In this document: in pieces, positions 1 to 6,457 of the stretch | Numbering within the stretch: position 1 is the first letter of the stretch | Layout of the letters: every line of letters begins with the position of its first letter | From: an uncultured Ruminococcus sp. | GTDB lineage: Bacteria > Bacillota > Clostridia > Oscillospirales > CAG-272 | Assembly: GCA_902782785.1 (NCBI GenBank) | Contig: CACZOH010000178.1 | Location: 1 to 19,262, forward strand | Direction: 5' to 3' | Length of the DNA: 19,262 bases | Position numbers and translations under genes: made by a program | The notes under the pieces: model-generated | The model's input: only the letters and a program-made list of their open reading frames with translations | What the model was told of the DNA's origin: nothing | The model's database searches: none

Positions 1-204
1 CAGCCACGTGCCGTTTTTAATGACTTCAATATCGTTCTCTGATATAGCCCTGCAGTAGTCATAACCGCCTATGAAATATTCCTTACCGTTGTAATAAAAC
101 GTTTCGCCGATACAGCAAATCGGATCTTGTAAGGCTTTTTCAAAATTCTCAAAGTAAAATCCGACTTTGCGAAGTTCTTTCATCATTTCGTATGTGATAC
201 TCAT
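1..204 (-). CDS. Partial CDS, hypothetical protein (N-terminal 68 residues)
   Basis: A leftward reading frame starts with ATG at 204-202 and stays open for 68 codons to the window edge, so the C-terminus is missing. The start is preceded by AAGGA with a short A/T spacer, a good ribosome-binding site. The protein begins MSITYEMMKELRKVGFYFEN and ends in the window with a GGYDYCRAI...DIEVIKNGTWL segment. It has no signal peptide or membrane segment. I do not recognise the family. The small acidic/aromatic style and a GTWL-like ending resemble small accessory or immunity-type proteins of Firmicutes, but this is only a resemblance. Codon use is A/T-rich (TTT, AAA, GAA, ATT) compared with the operon starting at 1316. 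A G/C-rich repeat lies 14 nt upstream of the start. Confidence 0.7.
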   Translation of the reverse strand, partial: MSITYEMMKELRKVGFYFENFEKALQDPICCIGETFYYNGKEYFIGGYDYCRAISENDIEVIKNGTWL

Positions 205-218
205 ATTTTTCCTTAATT

Positions 219-264
219 GCGGCGTCAGACGCGCGCGTCGGCGGCCCCACCCACTGCCCGACGC
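219..264. repeat. G/C-rich intergenic repeat, copy A
   Basis: This 46-bp block is repeated at 1061-1106. A 28-bp core (227-254) is identical to 1069-1096, and the block ends in CCCGACGC in both copies. It contains the perfect 12-bp palindrome GACGCGCGCGTC (228-239) and a hairpin whose arms GCGCGTCGG (233-241) and CCGACGCGC (258-266) pair over 9 bp. It fills most of the spacer between two leftward ORFs and sits 14 nt upstream of the start at 204. No T-tract follows on either strand, so it does not look like a simple intrinsic terminator. Confidence 0.85.
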
Positions 265-271
265 GCTTATT

Positions 272-1045
272 TTATTTATCATCAATTTTATATGACGATA
301 TAAGCGTATATTTGTTTTCGTTTTTGAACGTGGAAACGTATAGAATATCGTCAAATAAGTACAGCGAGCTTTCAAAAGCCGCTTTTCCGTACAGCTTTAC
401 CTCATCCGTAATATTATAATTGCAAAGTGAAACGCATAGCGCGGTGTTCTTTTTTACATTTAAAAGGTACGCACTGCCGTTATGTACGCAGAAGTGATTT
501 GTTCCGCCCGTGTTTATATCGAGCTTTATCTCTCCGCTTTCAATATCGACAATACAGAAATGCCCTCCCATCCCGTCGGTGCCGAAAATCAGGTCGTTTC
601 CGTATTTTTGTATTCCGGTATACAGATAACCTCTGACAGCGATATTCCAAAGCGTTTTATCATTCTTTTTACTGGTATAATTTGACGCCTCGTTATATAA
701 AACGGTATATTCTCCGAATTCATACGCGGATTTGTGTCTTTCGGGTTCTATGCTGCAAACGTGATTTACTATGCTTTTTGTTTTCAGGTCAACGCATATA
801 CCGTCCCCGACGGCTATCTTATCATTATCAACAACCCACTTTGACGGAATATTAAGAGATTTCGGATTTGCAAAAAATACGTTTTTATTCTTTATCCCGC
901 CGTTTTCAAGCTCAAGAAGCGTCAGTTCATCGTAACCGTTTTGGTACAGGAAAAACAGAGAGTTATCATACAAAACGAATTTACCCTTAAGCAAACCCAC
1001 CCATATATTTTTGTTTTTCAGTTCTTCCGATTTTATAAATTCCAT
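272..1045 (-). CDS. Hypothetical 257-residue protein, beta-propeller-like
   Basis: A complete leftward ORF with ATG at 1045-1043, a weak upstream GAGA, and a TAA stop. No signal peptide or transmembrane segment is visible, so it is probably cytoplasmic. The sequence is a succession of short beta-strand-like units with recurring hydrophobic/aromatic and D/G-turn patterns, for example ITDEVKLYG, LYLFDDILYVSTF and DLIFGTDGMGGHFCIVDIESG. That is typical of a small PQQ/WD-like propeller. I could not align it to a specific family and no catalytic motif is visible. The gene is A/T-rich relative to the murI-galactokinase operon to its right. A G/C-rich repeat ends 15 nt upstream of its start, the same arrangement as the partial gene at 1-204. 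It may be recently acquired accessory DNA. Confidence 0.75.
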   Translation of the reverse strand: MEFIKSEELKNKNIWVGLLKGKFVLYDNSLFFLYQNGYDELTLLELENGGIKNKNVFFANPKSLNIPSKWVVDNDKIAVGDGICVDLKTKSIVNHVCSIEPERHKSAYEFGEYTVLYNEASNYTSKKNDKTLWNIAVRGYLYTGIQKYGNDLIFGTDGMGGHFCIVDIESGEIKLDINTGGTNHFCVHNGSAYLLNVKKNTALCVSLCNYNITDEVKLYGKAAFESSLYLFDDILYVSTFKNENKYTLISSYKIDDK

Positions 1046-1060
1046 GATAATCTCAAATAT

Positions 1061-1106
1061 GCGGCTTTAGACGCGCGCGTCGGCGGCCCCACCCACCTCC
1101 CGACGC
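1061..1106. repeat. G/C-rich intergenic repeat, copy B
   Basis: Second copy of the block at 219-264. Positions 1069-1096 match 227-254 exactly over 28 bp. After two changed bases, CCCGACGC at 1099-1106 matches again. The self-complementary arms GCGTCGG and CCGACGC (ending at 1106) are kept, so the hairpin is conserved. The copy lies 15 nt upstream of the leftward start at 1045 and forms the edge of the larger structured spacer 1046-1315. Confidence 0.85.
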
Positions 1107-1110
1107 CCCG

Positions 1111-1309
1111 CCCCCTCAATCTCTTCGGAGATTGTGGGAGGGGTAAGAGGGGTTTGGGGAGTTTTGAGGGGTCCGGGGTTCCCCGAAAACGAGCTCGTCG
1201 AGTTTTTGGGGGTTCACGGGGTGGGCGCTTCCCCAAACGATCCGCCGCGAAGCGGCACCGGTTTTATTCTTTATGTTTTATTCATTAAGCGGGCGAGCAA
1301 TGCTCGCCC
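1111..1309. repeat. Hairpin-rich intergenic region
   Basis: The spacer between the murI stop and the next leftward ORF has no gene. It holds a series of stem-loops. The first is CAATCTC-TTCG-GAGATTG (1117-1134), with extra C/G pairs on both sides. The second is CCCCGAAAAC (1181-1190) pairing with GTTTTTGGGG (1202-1211), 10 pairs including one G-U. The third is GCCGC-GAA-GCGGC (1244-1256). The fourth is GGGCGAGCA / TGCTCGCCC (1291-1309), six bases past the murI stop. None has a U-tract, so they are not canonical terminators. They may cap the 3' end of the murI transcript or be dispersed repetitive elements. Confidence 0.65.
1168..1187. repeat. Dispersed 20-bp repeat GGGGTCCGGGGTTCCCCGAA, copy 1
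   Basis: GGGGTCCGGGGTTCCCCGAA occurs here and, base for base, at 13431-13450. A shorter version, AGGGGTTCCCCG, is at 17251-17262. It contains the palindrome GGGGTTCCCC. All copies are in gene-free spacers. Confidence 0.85.
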
Positions 1310-1315
1310 CTACGG

Positions 1316-2095
1316 TCAATATTTTTCTATCTCCACTCTCTCAACGTCAAAATCTATCTCCTCGCCCAAAAACACGTTCGCGGTCTTATTGAAGCTCGCG
1401 GGCGTGTCGGAGACACAGCAGTGGACGGCTCCGCTGCCATCGTTATCGGGGAACGCGGCGGCTATCTCGCGCGCGGCGGCGGCGCCGGAATCGACAAAGT
1501 TTATGTGCGGCGCGGCTTTTTTTAACATTTTTATCAAAATGGGAAAATGCGTGCAGCCGAGTATTACCGTATCGGCGTCCGCGTCGATGATCGGCTGCAG
1601 GTATCTTTTGACGGACAGGTACGCTATCTCGTCGTCCGCAAAGCCGTATTCCACAACGGGAACAAGCAAGGGACATGCGACGGACGTCACGGTAAGCGAG
1701 CCGTTTATCAGCTTCAGCTCGTGCTCAAAAACGCCCGAGCTTATAGTCGCGCCCGTTCCCATAACGCCTATTTTTCCGTTTTTCGTGCTTGCCGCCGCCT
1801 CGCGCGACGCGGCGGAAACAACGCCGTAAACGGGCACGGGAAGCGAGATTTTAAGCGCATTTAACGCGACGGTCGAGACCGTGCCGCACGCTATGAGTAT
1901 CGCGCGGACGTTACGGCTCAAAAGAAACCTCGCGTCCTGCGCGGCGTATTTCATTATAGTCTCGGGCGAGCGGGTGCCGTACGGCGTTCTTCCCGTGTCG
2001 CCGAAATACACGAGATCGGCGTCCGGCAGAATGCGGTGCAGCTCCTTAAGAGCGCAGAGCCCGCCCAGACCGCTGTCAAAGATCCCTATCGGCAT
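1316..2095 (-). CDS. murI: Glutamate racemase
   Basis: Converts L-glutamate to D-glutamate in the cytoplasm for peptidoglycan. At 259 residues it has the usual family length. The N-terminal FDSGLGG motif gives Asp7, the two catalytic cysteines are Cys70 (ACGTVST) and Cys181 (GCTHFP), and FGDTGRTPYG (31-40) is the conserved sugar-free Asp/Glu racemase loop. The usual ACNTA motif reads ACGTV here, so the Asn next to the first cysteine is Gly. The start ATG at 2095-2093 shares its A with the TAA stop of ddl (TAATG), implying translational coupling. It is the last gene of the leftward operon. The stop is TGA, followed by a hairpin at 1291-1309. The main alternative would be another Asp/Glu racemase, which is less likely given the ddl neighbour. 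Confidence 0.95.
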   Translation of the reverse strand: MPIGIFDSGLGGLCALKELHRILPDADLVYFGDTGRTPYGTRSPETIMKYAAQDARFLLSRNVRAILIACGTVSTVALNALKISLPVPVYGVVSAASREAAASTKNGKIGVMGTGATISSGVFEHELKLINGSLTVTSVACPLLVPVVEYGFADDEIAYLSVKRYLQPIIDADADTVILGCTHFPILIKMLKKAAPHINFVDSGAAAAREIAAAFPDNDGSGAVHCCVSDTPASFNKTANVFLGEEIDFDVERVEIEKY

Positions 2096-3135
2096 TATTT
2101 ATTTTCCTTTGCGTATTTCAAAAGCTCCTCAACGACCTCAGCGTAAGTAAAGCCGTGATCCTGCATAAGCGACGGATACATGGATATGGACGTGAAGCCG
2201 GGAAGCGTGTTTATCTCGTTGAAATATACCTCTCCGTCTCTCACGAAGAAGTCGACGCGCGACAAGCCCTTACAGCAAAGGGCGCGGTAAATCTTGAGCG
2301 CGTATGAACGCACCTTTTCCGCTGTCTCGTCGGGAAGGTCCGCGGGTATGAAATACGTCGCCGTGTCGTTTATGTATTTTGTATTGTAATCGTAAAACTC
2401 GCTGTTCGGGCAGATCTCGCCGGGGCGCGATGCGAAAGGCTCGTCGTTGCCCATGACAGCGACCTCAATTTCCCTGCCCTTTATGTATTCCTCGACAAGC
2501 ACCTTGTCGTCGAATCTTCTCGCCTCGTTGACCGCGTTCAAAAGCTCCTCTCTGCTCTTGACCTTCGACGCGCCGACGGACGATCCGGCGTTCGCCGGCT
2601 TTACGAACACGGGGTAAGTCAGCTTCGCCTCGACCTTGTCGATTATATCCTCGTTTTCATTCCCTCTGTGTATCAGCACAAAGTCCGCCATCGGTATATG
2701 TCTGTGGCTTATTATCAGCTTAGTCACGTATTTATCCATACAGATCGCCGACGCGGCGGTCCCGGGGCCGACGTAGTCGAAGCCGCACATATCAAGCAGG
2801 CCCTGCAGTCTTCCGTCCTCGCAGTAGCTGCCGTGAACGACCGGGAAAACAGGTATGCTTTTATCGAATATAACGCCCGTGTCGTCCTCTCTTATGCCCG
2901 TCTGCATGATCAGGCTGACGGAATGCAGATTTGCGGTATCGCCGCACCAGCCGCCGCTCTTTATCATCTCGTCGTCGCCGTAATAGCTGTACCAGACGCC
3001 TTCCTTTGTCATTCCTATCTTTATAACGTCAAATTTTTCTCTGTCAAGCGCCTTTGACACGTTATAAACGGACAACAGCGACACCTCGTACTCCGCGGAC
3101 CTGCCGCCGAATATCAATATGATCTTTTTCTTCAT
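2095..3135 (-). CDS. ddl: D-alanine--D-alanine ligase
   Basis: ATP-grasp ligase making D-Ala-D-Ala for the peptidoglycan stem peptide. It has 346 residues, in the usual range. The N-terminal motif is IFGGRSAEYEVSL (8-20), followed by HGSYCEDGRLQG (101-112), FVKPANAGSSVG (177-188), VEEYIKGREIEVAV (214-227), and a C-terminal SRVDFF / FNEINTLPGFTSISMYP block (292-297 and 305-321) with metal-binding Glu and Asn. The omega-loop segment EFYDYNTKY (246-254) is of the normal Ddl type with Tyr, not the VanA/VanB D-lactate or D-serine type, so no glycopeptide-resistance role is indicated. It starts one base after the prmC stop and overlaps the murI start by one base. Confidence 0.96.
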   Translation of the reverse strand: MKKKIILIFGGRSAEYEVSLLSVYNVSKALDREKFDVIKIGMTKEGVWYSYYGDDEMIKSGGWCGDTANLHSVSLIMQTGIREDDTGVIFDKSIPVFPVVHGSYCEDGRLQGLLDMCGFDYVGPGTAASAICMDKYVTKLIISHRHIPMADFVLIHRGNENEDIIDKVEAKLTYPVFVKPANAGSSVGASKVKSREELLNAVNEARRFDDKVLVEEYIKGREIEVAVMGNDEPFASRPGEICPNSEFYDYNTKYINDTATYFIPADLPDETAEKVRSYALKIYRALCCKGLSRVDFFVRDGEVYFNEINTLPGFTSISMYPSLMQDHGFTYAEVVEELLKYAKENK

Positions 3136-3136
3136 T

Positions 3137-3934
3137 CTAACCTCTTATGATACAGACTCTGTCGTTGTTTGACAGGTCTTTTTTTATTACGCACTTACCG
3201 TCTGTCAGCTTTCTCAAAGCGTCGGCTTCGTCATATCCTATCTCAAATATTATATGCGTTTTGTCTTTAAAATGATTTTTTGATTTTTTGATTATCTCAC
3301 GGTAAAAATCAAGCCCGTCCTCTCCGCCGTAAAGCGCCTCGGAAGGCTCCTTTTTAACGTTTTCCGGCAGGGTCATCATATTCTTTGCGTTTACGTACGG
3401 AGGATTGCACAGTATCGCGTCGAGCGGCGGCAGTCCGTCCCAGCTTGAAAAAACGTCGAATTTTCTTGTTTCGGCTCTGCCCTCCAGACCGTATTTTTTC
3501 AGATTTTTTTCGGTGCATTCAAGCGCCTTGTCCGATATGTCAAGGCATAGTGCGAAAACGTCCTCTCTGTGCTTCAGCACCGCCGCGGCGATACAGCCCG
3601 TACCGCAGCATAGGTCAGCGAAATATGCGTTTTCCGGCAGCGTTTTTATGGCCTCCTCCGCCAAAACCTCTGTATCGAAGCGCGGTATCAGCACGCCCGG
3701 CGCGCAGTCTATGTAAAGATCGTAAAACGGAGCGTAGCCGAAAACGTACTGTATCGGCTCGCCCGTCCTTATCCGCTCCGAATACTCCGCATGCTTTGAA
3801 AGCAGATCGTCCGGGACTTCCCTTTTATCGAATAAGAGCTCCTCCGGATTTTTATCCAAAAGGTACTGACAGTAAGCGCGGGCGCCGTCTCCGAGAACGG
3901 ATTTTATCTCACCGTACAAATATTCGTACGTCAT
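3137..3934 (-). CDS. prmC: Peptide chain release factor N5-glutamine methyltransferase
   Basis: S-adenosylmethionine-dependent enzyme that methylates the Gln of the GGQ motif in release factors. At 265 residues it is slightly short but complete. The N-terminal helical domain is followed by PIQYVFGYAPFY (60-71) and the IPRFDTE motif (83-89, usually IPRPDTE). The SAM-binding DLCCGTGCIA loop is at 107-116 and the catalytic NPPY is at 177-180. The start ATG overlaps the TGA stop of the DUF1385 gene (ATGA, 3931-3934). The DUF1385-prmC order is frequent in Clostridia, where prfA often follows; here ddl and murI follow instead and no prfA is in the window. Confidence 0.94.
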   Translation of the reverse strand: MTYEYLYGEIKSVLGDGARAYCQYLLDKNPEELLFDKREVPDDLLSKHAEYSERIRTGEPIQYVFGYAPFYDLYIDCAPGVLIPRFDTEVLAEEAIKTLPENAYFADLCCGTGCIAAAVLKHREDVFALCLDISDKALECTEKNLKKYGLEGRAETRKFDVFSSWDGLPPLDAILCNPPYVNAKNMMTLPENVKKEPSEALYGGEDGLDFYREIIKKSKNHFKDKTHIIFEIGYDEADALRKLTDGKCVIKKDLSNNDRVCIIRG

Positions 3935-5094
3935 TTGTTTTTACGTCTGTATCTTACCTGCTCCGCACGCGTCATCCTCTTCATGACGGCTCTGTCGTGC
4001 GGCGCGTTTTCCCTCTGTTCTCTGTGCCTGATCGCAAGCGCGGTCTTCACGCAGGCGGCGGGAGCGTCCGCCGTGTCTTTCGCCTTTGTTTCCCACTTGA
4101 ACTGCTGTGACGGCTCGTAACCCGGGAATTCCTTCGGTATCGCGGATTTGAGCGCGGCTATCGCGCACTCCATCTGCTTTTCATCCGGCTCCTTCGTCGT
4201 TATTCGCTGTACCCAGAGTCCCGGCGCTGATATCGCTTTTATAAACCAGTTGTCGTGGCTTCCGGCAAATCTGATTATCTCATACCCGAGACCCGCCGTG
4301 ATCGGCAGAAGCGCGATTTTCGTCAGCGAGCGGATAACGGCAGGCCACTGCGACGGTATGAAACAGCCTATAAGTATGCCCAGAAGTATCATAAAGAACA
4401 TAAACGACGTTCCGCATCTCGGGTGGAAGCGTTTGAATTTCGCCACGTTTTCGGGCGTCAGATCCATTCCCGCCTCATAGCAGAAAACGGCTTTATGCTC
4501 CGCGCCGTGATATTCAAATACGCGGCGTATATCCTTCATAAGCGAGATGAGGGACAGATACAAAAGGAAAATAACCACCTTCATCAATCCCTCTATCAGA
4601 GAAAACAGTATCCTGTGATCCGACAAAACGAATTTTCCGCCGCTGATAAAGCTGAAAAGCGCGGAAAGTCCTTTGCCGGACGCGCTCGGCAAAAATATGA
4701 AAAGCGCGGCGGCAAGCCCGAGGCCGAGGATAAGTCCTACCGCCATAACGACGGTCGTGATCTTTAAATGCAGCTTTTCGGAAAGCCATTTTTCAAATTT
4801 TGACGGCTCCTCCTCCTCAAGTCCGAGAGCCGCGGTCGATGCGTCCATCGTGGTATATGACATTTTCATCATCTCGACGAAATTGACGACGCCGCGTATA
4901 ATGGGCAGATCGAGCGCTTTATGCTTCTGCCTTGCGGATATGAATTGTTTCTTTGTAACCTTTATCGAGCCGTCGGGCATACGCGAGGCGATAGCCATGT
5001 TCTCCCCGCTTTTCATCATGACGCCCTCTATGACGGCCTGACCGCCGACCTTTCCCAGACGGCAGTTCATTTCTTTTTTCTGTTTTTTACTCAT
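3931..5094 (-). CDS. DUF1385 (YqhQ-like) integral membrane protein
   Basis: A 387-residue membrane protein of the DUF1385 family, biochemical role not established to my knowledge. Family landmarks are GGQAVIEGVMMKS (17-29), PIIRGVVNFVEMMK (64-77), EYHGAEHKAVFCYE (194-207), HPRCGTSFMFF (224-234) and APGLWVQRITTKEPDE (290-305). Hydrophobic segments are at about 113-136, 164-186, 229-246 and 255-275. The tail after about residue 325 is hydrophilic and basic, ending in RYRRKNK. The start ATG is preceded by AAAGGA seven bases upstream. It follows the galactokinase-like stop by 12 bases and overlaps prmC by four, placing it second in the operon. Confidence 0.9.
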   Translation of the reverse strand: MSKKQKKEMNCRLGKVGGQAVIEGVMMKSGENMAIASRMPDGSIKVTKKQFISARQKHKALDLPIIRGVVNFVEMMKMSYTTMDASTAALGLEEEEPSKFEKWLSEKLHLKITTVVMAVGLILGLGLAAALFIFLPSASGKGLSALFSFISGGKFVLSDHRILFSLIEGLMKVVIFLLYLSLISLMKDIRRVFEYHGAEHKAVFCYEAGMDLTPENVAKFKRFHPRCGTSFMFFMILLGILIGCFIPSQWPAVIRSLTKIALLPITAGLGYEIIRFAGSHDNWFIKAISAPGLWVQRITTKEPDEKQMECAIAALKSAIPKEFPGYEPSQQFKWETKAKDTADAPAACVKTALAIRHREQRENAPHDRAVMKRMTRAEQVRYRRKNK

Positions 5095-5106
5095 GTTACG
5101 GTCCTT

Positions 5107-6381
5107 TTATATTATTTCGGCTGTTCCCTCCGCGCGTACGTGAAGCACGGAGCAGGAGTTTTCTTTGAAAATTCTTTCCATGTATTTTTTATACTCCGCC
5201 GTGAGCTGTGACGGAACGAACGCCTGTATCGTACCCGCAAAGCCGCCGCCGTGCACTCTGTACGCCGCTTTTTTGCCCATAAGAAAGCCCTCCGTCATAC
5301 ATAAGGCGAGAGACAAGCCCTGCTCGGACGGATTTTTTGTCGTATATACGTTCTGCAAGTACTTGTAGCTTGAATCGCCGGACTGCTTTGCAAGCGACAA
5401 AAACGCGTCGATATCGGACGATAAAAGCGCGTCGCGCTGTTTTTTCACACGCTCGTTTTCCCGTATGAAATGGACTGCGCGCAAAGCCGCCCTGTCTCCG
5501 AGTTTTTCTCTTATCTCCGGCAGTTTTTCGATTATATCATCCTCCGTAAGTCCGCGCAGGACGGGGCGTCCGAACAGCGCCGCGACGGATTTCATTTCCG
5601 ACGGGACGGACGCGTAATCCTCGTTAAGATCCGCGTGGTTGCCGCCGGTGTTGACGATACAGAGATCGTAGCCCGCCGCCGTAAGATCGAACGGGACCGG
5701 CGTTATCTCCGGCTCGGCTTTGCCGAAATCTATGTAAACAAAGCCGCCGACGGCGCACGCCACCTGGTCCATAAGACCGCAGGGCTTGCCGAAGAATTCG
5801 TTTTCCGCATACTGCGATATCTTGGCTATCTCAACGTCGGATACGGTATTGCCGTTATAAAGCACGGATAATATGTAACCGGTCATATCCTCAAACGCGG
5901 CGGAGGAAGAAAGTCCGCTGCCCTTGAGAACGGTCGACGTGGTGTAGGCGCAGAAGCCGCCCGTTTTATATCCTTTTTTCTCAAATCCGTCGATCACGCC
6001 GTAGATTATTGAGCCGGACGAATACTTCTTTCTTTTCGCCGCCTCCGGCGCGTCGAGCGGGCAGAGATCCTGCGGGAAGCCCTCGCTTTTTATGCGTACC
6101 GTGTTTTCATCCGTCTTTTTTACGACGGCGATTATATCGACGTCGACGGACGCGGCGAGCACGCAGCCCTTATTGTGGTCCGTGTGGTTGCCCGATATCT
6201 CGCTCCTGCCCGATACGGAAAGCACGCGGCATTCCCCGTCGCCGTAAAGCTTCAGAAATTCGCTTGCCGCCGCGGCGTATCTGCCGCGCTGTTTTTTTAC
6301 GGCGTCTTTGCCGTAAAGCGCCGCAAATCTTTCATCCGCGCCGCCGTTTTCAAAATAAGTGATGACGTTTGAACAAAGCAT
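5107..6381 (-). CDS. Galactokinase-family (GHMP) sugar kinase
   Basis: A 424-residue GHMP kinase, first gene of the leftward operon. The galactokinase signature is present in altered form as GRSEISGNHTDHNKG (58-72), where classical enzymes have GRVNLIGEHTDYN. The ATP-binding loop is KGSGLSSSAAFE (153-164), the catalytic Asp is in PCGLMDQVACAVGG (Asp205), and the C-terminal GHMP motif is YRVHGGGFAGTIQAF. By alignment, the Glu that contacts galactose in classical GalK is Asn65 here, while Arg59, His66, Asp68 and Asp205 remain. I know similar GNHTDH proteins annotated as galactokinase in other Clostridia, so this is a subfamily feature; the true sugar is uncertain. No galT, galE or galactose transporter is adjacent. 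The start at 6381 fits a promoter whose predicted +1 is about 24 bases upstream. Confidence 0.88.
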   Translation of the reverse strand: MLCSNVITYFENGGADERFAALYGKDAVKKQRGRYAAAASEFLKLYGDGECRVLSVSGRSEISGNHTDHNKGCVLAASVDVDIIAVVKKTDENTVRIKSEGFPQDLCPLDAPEAAKRKKYSSGSIIYGVIDGFEKKGYKTGGFCAYTTSTVLKGSGLSSSAAFEDMTGYILSVLYNGNTVSDVEIAKISQYAENEFFGKPCGLMDQVACAVGGFVYIDFGKAEPEITPVPFDLTAAGYDLCIVNTGGNHADLNEDYASVPSEMKSVAALFGRPVLRGLTEDDIIEKLPEIREKLGDRAALRAVHFIRENERVKKQRDALLSSDIDAFLSLAKQSGDSSYKYLQNVYTTKNPSEQGLSLALCMTEGFLMGKKAAYRVHGGGFAGTIQAFVPSQLTAEYKKYMERIFKENSCSVLHVRAEGTAEII

Positions 6382-6411
6382 ATAATTACCCTATTTTAAA
6401 TATTTTGATAT

Positions 6412-6440
6412 ATTATATCAAATCAATTTATAATAATCAA
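6412..6440 (-). promoter_or_regulatory. Sigma-A promoter of the galactokinase-murI operon
   Basis: Read on the minus strand: TTGATT (6440-6435), a 17-nt spacer, then TATAAT (6417-6412), preceded by TGA to give an extended -10. Transcription would start near 6405, leaving a leader of about 24 bases before the ATG at 6381. The 6382-6457 spacer is strongly A/T-rich. No terminator separates it from the upstream SpoVAF-like gene, so read-through is possible. Confidence 0.85.
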
Positions 6441-6457
6441 TGCTTAAAAAGAAAATA

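Noticed and set aside
219..1106. Integron-like attC sites for the two repeat-headed ORFs
   Set aside because: The repeats lack the GTTRRRY and RYYYAAC core sites, no integrase is in view, and the repeats precede the starts within 15 bases. Kept only as a cassette-like pattern.
219..1106. CRISPR array
   Set aside because: Only two repeats, about 840 bases apart, with a coding gene between them.
941..1288. Rightward open frame through the repeat spacer
   Set aside because: The translation is Arg/Gly/Pro-rich from repeat DNA and the start lies antisense inside the 272-1045 gene. No ribosome-binding site.
1291..1309. Intrinsic terminator after murI
   Set aside because: The GGGCGAGCA/TGCTCGCCC stem is strong but is followed leftward by GCTTAATG, not a U-tract. 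Recorded as a hairpin only.
1134..1829. Rightward open frame of 231 codons antisense to murI
   Set aside because: It begins in the hairpin-rich repeat, lies mostly opposite murI, lacks a ribosome-binding site and reads as low-complexity Ala/Ser-rich protein. It is an antisense shadow.
2095..3135. Vancomycin-resistance type ligase (VanA/VanB)
   Set aside because: The omega-loop has EFYDYNTKY as in ordinary Ddl, and no vanH/vanX/vanR/S genes are adjacent.
3385..4110. Rightward open frame of 241 codons opposite prmC and the DUF1385 gene
   Set aside because: It spans the junction of two well supported leftward genes and reads as Arg/Pro/Ser-rich shadow.
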